Of a DNA stretch of 41,735 bases, positions 16,425 to 24,252 are shown one piece after another. Source of the stretch: Candidatus [Bacteroides] periocalifornicus (GTDB lineage: Bacteria; Bacteroidota; Bacteroidia; Bacteroidales; CAJPTX01); NCBI GenBank assembly GCA_001421095.1, contig LIIK01000009.1:1-41735 (forward strand), written 5' to 3'. Below the pieces are notes generated by a model. That model had not been told where the DNA came from. It did not search any database and worked only from the letters and a program-made list of their open reading frames with translations. Position 1 is the first letter of the stretch. Every line of letters starts with the position of its first letter. Position numbers and translations under genes: made by a program.

Positions 16425-17213
16425 TCACAGCCCCCGCAGCTCCCCATCCCAATCGTCCCGCCCGTACTGGGCTTCCTGCATTTTGGCCAGGGTGTAGAAC
16501 TTGTAAAGAGCCAGCATCCTCGCGTAGATGTAGCCGGGCTTTCCATCGCGCCAGCCGCCCTTGAGCAGGTAGGCACGCACGAATCGCCACCACGGGGCAA
16601 AGAGCAGCCCGTGCCACGATACCCGCTGCCCGCTGCGCTTCTCTACCTCCTGGCTGGTGTAGAGGTTATCCTTGGCCGCCCAGTCGGCCACGCGGGGGTT
16701 CACCAGGTGGATGAACGCCATATCGCGCCGCCGGGCTGGCAGGGTTACCGTTACCCCGGGGATGGTAGGCTGGCGGTGGATTTCGGCAGGCCAATCCACA
16801 AGTTCCTTACGGAAAAAACGTAGAATGTAATCGGGGTATTGCCCGTGCATCCACCGCCCCATGAAGTAGTTCTTCCTAGGGATTCGTACCGCATTCGGCG
16901 GGTTCTCGCTGGCTACCAGTCGGTATAGGTACTCCCGCAGGGCAGGCTGCACCAGCTCATCGGAGTCCACTATCAGCACCCACGGATGGGTGGCCGCCCG
17001 TATGGCGAAGTTGCGCGCCGGCTCCACTATCGGGATCTTGGGGTGCATCACCACCTTGCATCCGTACTCTTCAGCCAGCGGCAGCGTGCCATCGGTACTG
17101 CCCATGTCGCACACCACCACCTCATCAAAATCTTTCACCGCCTCCAGCACACGGCGCAGGTGCAGTTCAGAGTTGTAGGTATGGATAACCACCGAAATTT
17201 TCCCTTGTTCCAT
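16425..17213 (-). CDS. Family 2 glycosyltransferase (WaaE/KdtX-like)
   Basis: A 262-residue GT-A glycosyltransferase. Visible are ISVVIHTYNSE (6-16), the nucleotide-binding DMGSTDGT (36-43) and the metal-binding DSDE (83-86, in LIVDSDELV). The type resembles WaaE/KdtX enzymes that add hexoses to the lipopolysaccharide inner core; the C-terminal half WHGLLFAPWWRFVRAYLLKGGW is typical of them. The start is taken at 17213 (MEQGKIS); ATG at 17222 adds three residues. The gene is divergent from the LTA-synthase-like gene. Confidence 0.85.
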   Translation of the reverse strand: MEQGKISVVIHTYNSELHLRRVLEAVKDFDEVVVCDMGSTDGTLPLAEEYGCKVVMHPKIPIVEPARNFAIRAATHPWVLIVDSDELVQPALREYLYRLVASENPPNAVRIPRKNYFMGRWMHGQYPDYILRFFRKELVDWPAEIHRQPTIPGVTVTLPARRRDMAFIHLVNPRVADWAAKDNLYTSQEVEKRSGQRVSWHGLLFAPWWRFVRAYLLKGGWRDGKPGYIYARMLALYKFYTLAKMQEAQYGRDDWDGELRGL

Positions 17214-17325
17214 TTTCAGCATTCTAGAGTAGAACCGCCATACGTAGCACGGCAGAGCAGCGTTCAACCCATGTCTGCGATGGGCCGATTGGCTGCGCTT
17301 TTATCATTTTCAGAGGCCATTTACC

Positions 17326-17334
17326 TAACTTTGC
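17326..17334 (+). promoter_or_regulatory. Promoter motif of the LTA-synthase-like gene
   Basis: TAACTTTGC matches TAnnTTTGC 22 bases before the ATG at 17357, so the leader would be short. A T-rich run upstream (17299-17302) could serve as the -33 element, though the spacing is wide. Confidence 0.55.
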
Positions 17335-17356
17335 CGAAAATTTAATCAAAACCGAC

Positions 17357-19438
17357 ATGGCCCTCCGTTCCATTTCGCAGCCGCAAACCTCCTGCTCGGC
17401 CTTCGCGGCACTGCTAAAGCCTTTCTTCAATATCTTTCTGGTATCTCTGCTGGTACTCACCATTTTCCGCCTATCGCTCCTTCTCGCCTTTGGGCATTGG
17501 GAGAGCCTTAGCGGACACGCATCAGACCTCATCAGAGCCTTCGGGCTGGGGATTCGTTTCGACGCGAAGTTACTCAGTATTCTCTACTTCCCGCTCATCA
17601 TCCCGCTTTGGGTATTCGCCTTCCGGGGCCGAAATGGCGCTCCTCTCTGGCTGAAGGGGCTGTACCGGTGGTGGGGATTCGCGGTGCTACTACTGCTGAT
17701 CGTGGTGGGGATTGTGGATATTTTCTACTTCCAATTCTTCAAATCGCACATCGACATCCTAGCCTTCAACATCCTCTACGACTCCAACGGCGAAGTGCTG
17801 CATTCGCTCTGGAGCGACTTCCCCGTGGTGTGGGTGGGCGTAGGGGTAGTAGCCTCCATTGCCGGGCTCGTGCTGCTAACCCGGCTCTTGGTTCGCCGCA
17901 GCTGCCCGCTATGCCGACGTACCAGCGTGCTCACACGCACGCTGATAATGCTGGTACTCACCGTGCTGCTGGGCTTACTAGCGCGCGGCACTCTGCTCGA
18001 CCGCCCCCTGGGGCCAAGCCATACCGTGGTCTCCCAGGAGCCGTTCATCAACCAGCTCCCCATGAATGCGCCGCTCGCCCTGCAGTACGCCTACAAGCAC
18101 TACTCCGCGAGCATAGCCACCCCCACCGTAGAGAACCAGCTGCGCAATGGAGGTTTCAGCACGCTAGAGGAGGCCGTGGGCACCTACCTTCGGCACCCTG
18201 TAGATGCAGAAAATCCGCTGCTCGCGCTTATTGATACCACAGGGTACAACCCCCTGCTCGACTCCCTGCCGCCGCACGTGGTGGTACTCCAGATGGAGAG
18301 CCTTGGCGAATACTACATGGGGTTCAACCGAGGGAACTTCAATCTGCTTGGCGCACTGGTAGATGAACTTCCACACCTCATCCACTTCCCAAACTTCTTC
18401 AGCTGTATGAACAATACCCCCGCCACGCTGGAGGGGATGCTCTTCGGTTCGCCCTTCCACCACCTCGGGGTCTCTACCCAATACCCCAAGCCGCTACCCT
18501 ACTCTGCACCTTGGACTTACAAGCGAAAGAACTACGAGACCTGGTATATAACAGGGCAGCGGCTCGGCTGGCGGAATCTCGACCTCTACCTAGCGGCCGG
18601 CAAGGGATTTGACCACATAGAGGGTGACAACGCGCTACGGGAGTTCGACCCCGAGGCGCACGTAGGCGAATGGGGGGTGCATGATGCCTCACTCTTCAAA
18701 CGTATTTGGAGCGTGCTGCAGTCATCCCCATCGCCACAGTTCATCTACGGCATGAGCATATCGCACCATACGCCCTATGATGCAGCGACTTTGGAACCTT
18801 TCGCCGATAGCCTTCAGATTCCCGACTCCGTAACCCGGCTCTACAAGACCGGCCCCGCCTTGGCACGCCGCAGCTTCCTGGCATTCCGCTACGCCGCCAA
18901 CCAGCTCGGGCTCTTCCTCCGCAAACTCCGGCAATCGCCCCTCGGCCAGCGAACCATAGTGGCCATAACGGGCGACCACACACTCCGCCAGATTCTCAAT
19001 GTGGGCGACGACCCAATGGCTAACTATGCAGTACCCCTATTGCTTTATATACCAGAGCAGTACATGCCAAAATGTAAAGTGGACACCACAACCTTTTCCT
19101 CGCAGAACGACATATTCCCCACCCTCTACCACCTCTCGCTCTCACGCGCTAATTACCTGCATGTTGGCTGCAATCTGCTGGATAGCATCCCGAGCCACCG
19201 CCCGCCAGCCGCGGTGTATACCAACACCTTCGCCATGAACCGCCACGCCTTCGCGCAGTGGACCACCGACTACTACGCCACCCGCGACACGGTAACGGGA
19301 CGCCTGCACCACGATGCGCACCCCACCCCCACCGAGCTCGCGCTAGGCGCATGGGGGCGAAGCTACATGGCGGTCATGGGCTGCTTTATAGCCCGCGAGC
19401 TGGAGAATGCAAGCGAAGTAGAAGGATGGCTGAAATAG
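17357..19438 (+). CDS. LTA synthase family membrane sulfatase/phosphatase-fold protein
   Basis: A 693-residue inner-membrane protein with about five N-terminal transmembrane helices (between 20 and 210) and a large C-terminal alkaline-phosphatase/sulfatase domain facing the periplasm. The domain shows VVLQMESLGEYY (E314, metal ligand), NNTPATLEGML (T357 is the likely nucleophile by the pattern T-x-x-G) and ITGDHT (metal ligands D and H). In Gram-positives the family transfers glycerol phosphate to lipoteichoic acid; Bacteroidota members may transfer phosphoglycerol or phosphoethanolamine to envelope glycans, but the substrate is unproven. Flippase and cytidylyltransferase genes follow. Confidence 0.88.
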   Translation: MALRSISQPQTSCSAFAALLKPFFNIFLVSLLVLTIFRLSLLLAFGHWESLSGHASDLIRAFGLGIRFDAKLLSILYFPLIIPLWVFAFRGRNGAPLWLKGLYRWWGFAVLLLLIVVGIVDIFYFQFFKSHIDILAFNILYDSNGEVLHSLWSDFPVVWVGVGVVASIAGLVLLTRLLVRRSCPLCRRTSVLTRTLIMLVLTVLLGLLARGTLLDRPLGPSHTVVSQEPFINQLPMNAPLALQYAYKHYSASIATPTVENQLRNGGFSTLEEAVGTYLRHPVDAENPLLALIDTTGYNPLLDSLPPHVVVLQMESLGEYYMGFNRGNFNLLGALVDELPHLIHFPNFFSCMNNTPATLEGMLFGSPFHHLGVSTQYPKPLPYSAPWTYKRKNYETWYITGQRLGWRNLDLYLAAGKGFDHIEGDNALREFDPEAHVGEWGVHDASLFKRIWSVLQSSPSPQFIYGMSISHHTPYDAATLEPFADSLQIPDSVTRLYKTGPALARRSFLAFRYAANQLGLFLRKLRQSPLGQRTIVAITGDHTLRQILNVGDDPMANYAVPLLLYIPEQYMPKCKVDTTTFSSQNDIFPTLYHLSLSRANYLHVGCNLLDSIPSHRPPAAVYTNTFAMNRHAFAQWTTDYYATRDTVTGRLHHDAHPTPTELALGAWGRSYMAVMGCFIARELENASEVEGWLK

Positions 19439-19537
19439 CCCGAATGGGCACACGGTAGCATCCAGCTCCGCCGCTCCCGATAGCCCCCACCTCCTCCACT
19501 CCAATACCGCACGTAAACCCTACGCAAAATCAACCCC

Positions 19538-20965
19538 ATGAAAGCCCTCCACAATTTCCTCTCCCTAGCGGCTATGCAGGCCGGCGCCATGCTCATCGGG
19601 CTCCTGCTCATGCCCTACGTCACTCGGATATTCGGTAGCGAGGTATTGGGGCTGAACTCCTTTGGGCTGGCGATGGCCACCATATTCGGCATGGTGGGGC
19701 TATGCGGACTACAGATCTACGGAGTGAGAGAGGTGGCAAGGGTACGGAATAGCCCTGTTGAACTGCAATCGGCTTTCTCTAAGCTCATTACATACCAATT
19801 CTTCTTCATAGGAATCACCATTCTACTGTATGCAGTTTGGGTATTGTATCGTCCTGCAGAAGAGCGTATTTATCTTATACTATTCGAGCTATTCCTACTG
19901 GGTACAGCTACTGACCTGGTATGGCTGTACAATGGGCTGGAGAACTTTGGGTACATAGCCCTGCGCACCATAGTGATTAGAGCCCTGGGGGCAGCCCTGG
20001 TATTCCTCTTCGTGCGGAACCCCTCAGACTTTGCGCTCTTCATCTTCCTGCAGCAGGGCTCCATCCTCGTTGGCAATCTTTTCTACTGGACCTCGCTTCG
20101 TCGCTATGGCCTGCGAATCCGTTTTGCCCCGCTCCGCGCCACGCTACAGGCCGTATTTAAGCCCGCCGCCTTTCTGCTGCTCCCCATACTGCTGACAACG
20201 CTGCTGGCATGGGCCGACCGCGTGCTGCTTGGCTACCTCTCCGTGCCGGCCCAGGTAGCTATCTATGACTACTCAGCCCGCCTAGCGCGCATCGGAATCA
20301 CCGTGGTCGGGCTCATTGGCAACGTGCTGTTCCCCCGGCTAGCCCACCTCTGGCAGAACGGGCAACAGAACGCGGCAAAGCAGGTACTCAACCGGCAGGC
20401 CCGGGTAGGCGCAACCCTCGGGATGCTCATTGGCGGCGGACTCTTTGCCACCGCTACCCCCCTCTGCAGCCTCCTGTTCGGCCCCACGTTTGGAGGGTCA
20501 GATACCGTGCTGCGCATCGTAGCCCCCATGCTCGGGCTAGTGGGCATGGGGCTCTACCTCGCGGGGATGTCTATCGATAAAGAGCGCATGGTATTCAAGG
20601 CATTAGCCGTCGCAACTGTTGTGAATACTATAGCCAACGCAACCCTAATACCGCGCTACGGGGCTATTGGCTCTGCTATAGCATACGTAGTGTGTGAACT
20701 TGTTTTAGAGGCGATTTACCTTTATATCCTAAGAAAAGAATTACGAATAAAAAGCCTAATCATCTATATCACAATCATTATTTGCATTTCAATTGTAGCG
20801 TACATACCCACACATTTCATCATGTTACCCTACGCCTGGGCCGATTTCCTCGCCAAGGGGCTTGTGTATAGCGTGCTGTTCATTACGGGGGCCTACCTCT
20901 GCATGGGCGACTTCCGCAGGGTGGTGAAGAGGCAGCTGGGGCAGATTTTCAATCGGAAGCGCTGA
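19538..20965 (+). CDS. Polysaccharide flippase (Wzx-like, MATE/MOP superfamily)
   Basis: A 475-residue membrane protein with about 12-14 hydrophobic helices. The N-terminus MKALHNFLSLAAMQAGAMLIG and the segment TRIFGSEVLGLNSFGLAM are typical of O-antigen/repeat-unit translocases, which move undecaprenyl-linked sugar units across the inner membrane. It lies 99 bases after the LTA-synthase-like gene. A segment near the 3' end (about 20690-20830) is clearly more A+T rich than the rest of the gene. Confidence 0.85.
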   Translation: MKALHNFLSLAAMQAGAMLIGLLLMPYVTRIFGSEVLGLNSFGLAMATIFGMVGLCGLQIYGVREVARVRNSPVELQSAFSKLITYQFFFIGITILLYAVWVLYRPAEERIYLILFELFLLGTATDLVWLYNGLENFGYIALRTIVIRALGAALVFLFVRNPSDFALFIFLQQGSILVGNLFYWTSLRRYGLRIRFAPLRATLQAVFKPAAFLLLPILLTTLLAWADRVLLGYLSVPAQVAIYDYSARLARIGITVVGLIGNVLFPRLAHLWQNGQQNAAKQVLNRQARVGATLGMLIGGGLFATATPLCSLLFGPTFGGSDTVLRIVAPMLGLVGMGLYLAGMSIDKERMVFKALAVATVVNTIANATLIPRYGAIGSAIAYVVCELVLEAIYLYILRKELRIKSLIIYITIIICISIVAYIPTHFIMLPYAWADFLAKGLVYSVLFITGAYLCMGDFRRVVKRQLGQIFNRKR

Positions 20966-21008
20966 AGGGCCGCTAGGCGCAAGGCGGTGATGCGCGGGGC
21001 AAGAGGGG

Positions 21009-21274
21009 GCGATATTTTAAATGCGGAGCGGTGATATGCTGGGCGCGATGGGGAGATTCGGTGAGGCACGGCGCGATGATATTTTAAATGCGACGCGGCG
21101 ATATTTCAGGCGCAAAGCGGTAATATCTTAAGCGCGATGCGACTATGGGTTAGGTGCGATGCGGTAATATCCTAGGCTCGACGCGGAGATATTTTAAATG
21201 CGATGCGGAAATATGCTAGGCGCGACGCGGCAATATGTTAAGCCCGACTCGGCACGCCACGTCGCTACTAAGAC
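21009..21274. repeat. Array of about ten 22-bp repeats ending in the palindrome
   Basis: Ten units of 22 bp (one of 23) run from 21021 to 21241, preceded by half a unit (21009-21020). Each begins with a GCGCGAYGCGG-type block and ends with an ATATTTTAA or ATATNCTAG block. The last unit passes into a degenerate copy of the palindrome (CGACTCGGCACGCCACGTCG, 21245-21264) and CTACTAAGAC. The array fills almost all the space between the flippase and the cytidylyltransferase gene, whose ATG is 18 bases beyond it. Confidence 0.85.
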
Positions 21275-21291
21275 CCTATAGCAAACAGAAT

Positions 21292-22044
21292 ATGCAAACA
21301 TCCAATGAGAAGCCCCGCCTGGTAGCCGTAGTGCTGGCTGGCGGGGCTGGCATGCGCGTAGGGGGGCAGCTCCCCAAGCAATTCCAACGCCTGGGCGGCC
21401 GCACGATGCTCTCATATAGCCTACAGCTCTTTGCCCAACAGCCCGAGGTGGAGGCCATCGCCATCGTCGCCCCTGAGCCGTTCGTGCCCGCGCTGTCCCA
21501 GGAATACCTGGGACGAAAAACCGACTCCGACCCGCTGGGGAAAGTAGCCCATATCATCCCTGGCGGCAGCACCCGGCATCTATCGTGCCTCAATGCCCTC
21601 CGGGCCCTCGGGGAATATAGCCATAACGACCGAGTCCTATTCCATGACGCAGACCGTCCCTTCCTCCCCAAGCCCGTGCTCCAGCGCCTTGTAGATGCCG
21701 TGCAGACCGCCGATGCCGCCACCCTCGTAATGCCTGTGGCCGATAGCATAGTGGCGGTGAATAGCTCCCCCGCGAGCCTCCAATACCTAGACCGAGGCCA
21801 GCTACGCCGGGTGCAGACCCCCCAAGCCTTTAGATTCGGGGTGCTACGCGCAGCCCTCAAGGCCCACGAAGCCGACCCCGACGCGGGTGAATTCACAGAC
21901 ACCGTATCGTTTGCCCTGCAGCACACCCCGGGGCTACGCATTGCGCTGGTGGAGGGCGATGAGGCGAACTTCAAGATTACCACTCCCTTCGACATGGTGG
22001 TCGCCGAGGCCTACGCCTCCCTGCATTACCCCAATTTGGATTAG
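21292..22044 (+). CDS. ispD: IspD/TarI-family cytidylyltransferase
   Basis: A 250-residue GT-A-fold nucleotidyltransferase that activates an alditol phosphate with CTP. The signature LAGGAGMRVGGQLPKQF (about 14-30), HDADRPF, QTPQAFRF and GDEANFKITTP are present. IspD makes CDP-methylerythritol for isoprenoid synthesis; TarI-type enzymes make CDP-ribitol for surface glycans. Standard IspD has HDAARP where this has HDADRP, and this protein is longer than usual (about 230), with an insert around 83-95. The C-terminal EGD-x-x-NFKITTP favours IspD; the flippase and LTA-synthase neighbours make a polymer role possible. ATG 21292 is chosen because the longer frame runs through the repeat array. Confidence 0.7.
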   Translation: MQTSNEKPRLVAVVLAGGAGMRVGGQLPKQFQRLGGRTMLSYSLQLFAQQPEVEAIAIVAPEPFVPALSQEYLGRKTDSDPLGKVAHIIPGGSTRHLSCLNALRALGEYSHNDRVLFHDADRPFLPKPVLQRLVDAVQTADAATLVMPVADSIVAVNSSPASLQYLDRGQLRRVQTPQAFRFGVLRAALKAHEADPDAGEFTDTVSFALQHTPGLRIALVEGDEANFKITTPFDMVVAEAYASLHYPNLD

Positions 22045-22047
22045 TCA

Positions 22048-22168
22048 ACGTCGTACCAACGCCGTACCAACTCAATACCAACGCTACTGCATCTTCGAAT
22101 TTGGCGGCGAAATTCGAAGATGCAGTAGCGGTGGTACGGCGTTGGTACGGCGTTGGTGGGAGGAAATC
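22048..22168. repeat. Long inverted repeat behind the cytidylyltransferase gene
   Basis: Two perfect 21-bp arms (22082-22102 and 22110-22130) flank a 7-base loop GGCGGCG. Outside them, 11-base units of the type CAACGCCGTAC on the left (22048-22080) face GTACGGCGTTG units on the right (22131-22158), extending the pairing. It begins four bases after the stop codon. It may act as a terminator or 3' stabiliser; there is no T tract. Confidence 0.85.
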
Positions 22169-22600
22169 CCCTCCGTAGCCTTGCGCTTTACGCCCATACC
22201 AGGCACCTCGCATGCCTCCCACCTCTGGCGCCCTAATGGTCTTTATCGCTCCGCGGCCACCATCAATTGCGATGCGGGCCCTTAATCACAACGCGGCGTG
22301 CTGCGTCGTTTGCGCATAATGCGACCCCTTAATCGCGATGCCGCGTTGGTTAGGGCGGGCACTCGCTGCGCTCGGCACCGCCCCTACCGAGATTGCGATA
22401 GCCAAGCTCGCCAATTGATAGAGATGAGATTCTCTTCGGCAGGCCTACAAAAACGACGCGGCACGCCGCGTCGCTACGTTCTTCGAGAAATGGAAATGCT
22501 TGATTGAAATCTAGTCGCCTGCGAGAAAGGGAAAGGCGCTCTATAAAAGATTGAACCCTGACAAAATGGGACGCACGCGAGCCTCGTGCAGCGATGCGCC
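22169..22600. repeat. Intergenic region with composite dispersed repeats
   Basis: No gene is supported here. It holds an inverted copy of the 404-450 type repeat (about 22196-22245), a palindrome variant (22288-22309), a GGGCGGGC...CACCGCCCC hairpin (22353-22384), a segment with CGCCAATTGATAGA, the exact palindrome (22454-22473), and the right half of the MITE-like element up to about 22560. The order matches the copies at 75-255 (inverted) and 37321-37425. Confidence 0.8.
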
Positions 22601-23893
22601 CTAATCCCTTAGGCATCCAATGGGAATGACCTTCACCCCATCGGGCCGGGTGTAGGCTATTTGCCCGCCCGTAAGCACCATGAGCAGGTCGGGCTCTCTA
22701 AGGAGATTTTGCCCTTCCGCCTCATTGCGCGTTCTTATCAGCTCTTTCAGCTTGAGGAGGTGCGCTGCGCCTTCCTCTATCTCACGGCTGCCCAATTTGC
22801 ATTCTATGAGCGCGTAATGCCCATTCTCCAGGTGTAGCACAAAGTCGGCCTCCAGGTCATAGCGATCGTGGTAGTAGTTCACATAGCTGTTCATCGGCTG
22901 GGAGTAGGCCCTTAAATCCCTCGCGCACAGGCACTCGAAAATGAAACCGAACGTTCTCATATCGAGCATCAGCGCGGAGGGTGACAATCCCAACGCAGCT
23001 ACCGCAATGGAAGGGTCTACCATTCCGCGTTTTAAACCGCTTCGTATCACGGTTTTCGACCGTATGGCTGGGCACCAAGCCTCCACATCCTGCAGGATGA
23101 AAAGCTTCTGCAATGCCAGCATATAATCGTCAAACGTGGGCATTGAGAGGCTCTCGGCCGTGGCATTGACATCGGCCACGATGCTCTTCTTGGAGGCTAG
23201 GGTAGACAGATTTCTTGCGTAGGAACGCAGAATGGCGCGCGCAAGGCCTCCATTCCGCCTTCCGCGGTCTACGCTCCGTATATCGTCCTCGCATACAGAG
23301 AGAAAATAATCGTGCGCTACCATGAGCTGTGCCCTCTCGGTCTTCCCGCTCAGAGAGGCCGGCCAACCGCCCCTGCATGCGGCAAAAATCAACTGCTCTA
23401 CGCCAAGGTCTGACTGAATCCCGTCTATGTCGAGGTTCGGGTCGTTGAACAGGGCTTTCAACGAAATTTTCCCGTTAGATTCTCGCGATTCATACAGGCT
23501 CATGGGCTGCATTCTCAACCGAGCAATTCTCCCTGTGCCAGTATGCTTTATCTGGTCCCTATCGACAGCGTTGGAACCCGTGAGGATAAATTGCCCGGGC
23601 TGTCCCCTATCATCAACTGCCGTTCTCACCGCATCCCACAGGACGGGGGCAACCTGCCACTCGTCTATAAGCCGGGGCGTATCGCCCTCCAGCAGGAATG
23701 AGGGTTTGGTTTGCGCGGTAGCCAGGTAAGCCTCTGCCGTATCGGGATCTTGCATCCTAAGTACGCTCTTGGCCTGCTGCATGGCCGTAGTGGTCTTCCC
23801 GCACCATTTGGGCCCTTCGATAAGCACTGCGCCGAAAGCGTCTAGATAGTCGGACAGCTGGGTATCAAAGACCCTTTTAAGATATTCCTTCAT
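22601..23893 (-). CDS. ATPase with DUF4143 domain (archaeal-type AAA family)
   Basis: A 430-residue protein with Walker A GPKWCGKTT (27-35), Walker B RLIDEWQ (74-80), the sensor ILTGSN (103-108) and a C-terminal DUF4143-type domain containing LEADFVLHLENGH...ALIECKLG, which has the D-x(n)-E-x-K pattern of PDDEXK nuclease folds. Length is typical. Function is unknown; such genes are widespread, often horizontally moved, and sometimes linked to toxin-antitoxin-like or DNA-related roles. It stands alone behind its own promoter and is bordered by repeats on both sides. Confidence 0.88.
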   Translation of the reverse strand: MKEYLKRVFDTQLSDYLDAFGAVLIEGPKWCGKTTTAMQQAKSVLRMQDPDTAEAYLATAQTKPSFLLEGDTPRLIDEWQVAPVLWDAVRTAVDDRGQPGQFILTGSNAVDRDQIKHTGTGRIARLRMQPMSLYESRESNGKISLKALFNDPNLDIDGIQSDLGVEQLIFAACRGGWPASLSGKTERAQLMVAHDYFLSVCEDDIRSVDRGRRNGGLARAILRSYARNLSTLASKKSIVADVNATAESLSMPTFDDYMLALQKLFILQDVEAWCPAIRSKTVIRSGLKRGMVDPSIAVAALGLSPSALMLDMRTFGFIFECLCARDLRAYSQPMNSYVNYYHDRYDLEADFVLHLENGHYALIECKLGSREIEEGAAHLLKLKELIRTRNEAEGQNLLREPDLLMVLTGGQIAYTRPDGVKVIPIGCLRD

Positions 23894-23913
23894 AAATTAC
23901 AAAAATTGCTGGA

Positions 23914-23922
23914 GCAAAGGTA
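23914..23922 (-). promoter_or_regulatory. Promoter of the DUF4143 ATPase gene
   Basis: Reading on the minus strand, TACCTTTGC lies 21 bases before the ATG, with a TTG 20 bases farther upstream (23943-23945). Both elements and the spacing fit a Bacteroidota promoter. Confidence 0.65.
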
Positions 23923-24010
23923 GTAAACCCTCCTATAACCCACAACATTTTCTCTTTTTGAGGGATTTCGGTTTGCGTTTTTGATAGTTGGGGAGGGAAT
24001 CTGCTCGCAG

Positions 24011-24108
24011 GGATGGGCGGACAGGCGCATGGATGGGTAGGCAGGCATTGGATGGGATGGGTAGCCTTAGATGGGTAGGTCAGGCAACTTTCGGCCTGCC
24101 CCTACGTG
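24011..24108. repeat. G-rich imperfect repeats ending in a GGCAACTTTCGGCC hairpin
   Basis: GATGGGTAGGCAGGCAT-like units of about 19-20 bases recur four times (24011-24088), and the last runs into the hairpin CAGGCAACTTTCGGCCTG, a version of the hairpin at 37208-37231. The rest of 23923-24187 shows nothing else. Confidence 0.6.
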
Positions 24109-24187
24109 CCACGTAAGGAAAGGGAGACCTCGGAGGACAGGAAGGGTTCTCGCTGCCGCATTTTCAATGATTTCTCGCTGATATAGC

Positions 24188-24220
24188 GCGGCGGAGCAAC
24201 CTGATTGGCTGCTCCGCCGC
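24188..24220 (-). terminator. Hairpin after the protease gene, probable terminator
   Basis: A perfect 11-bp stem (24188-24198 with 24210-24220) with an 11-base loop lies 32 bases downstream of the protease stop. There is no T tract, so it may instead be a transcript-end stabiliser. Confidence 0.55.
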
Positions 24221-24252
24221 TTGCATGTTGATGGTTCACCCGCGTTTGGCGG

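Noticed and set aside
21009..21274. CRISPR array reading of the 22-bp repeats
   Set aside because: Units adjoin directly with no unique spacers, so this is a tandem repeat.
22601..23893. DUF4143 ATPase as part of a defence system
   Set aside because: No other defence gene is adjacent; a lone ATPase of this family does not support the claim.
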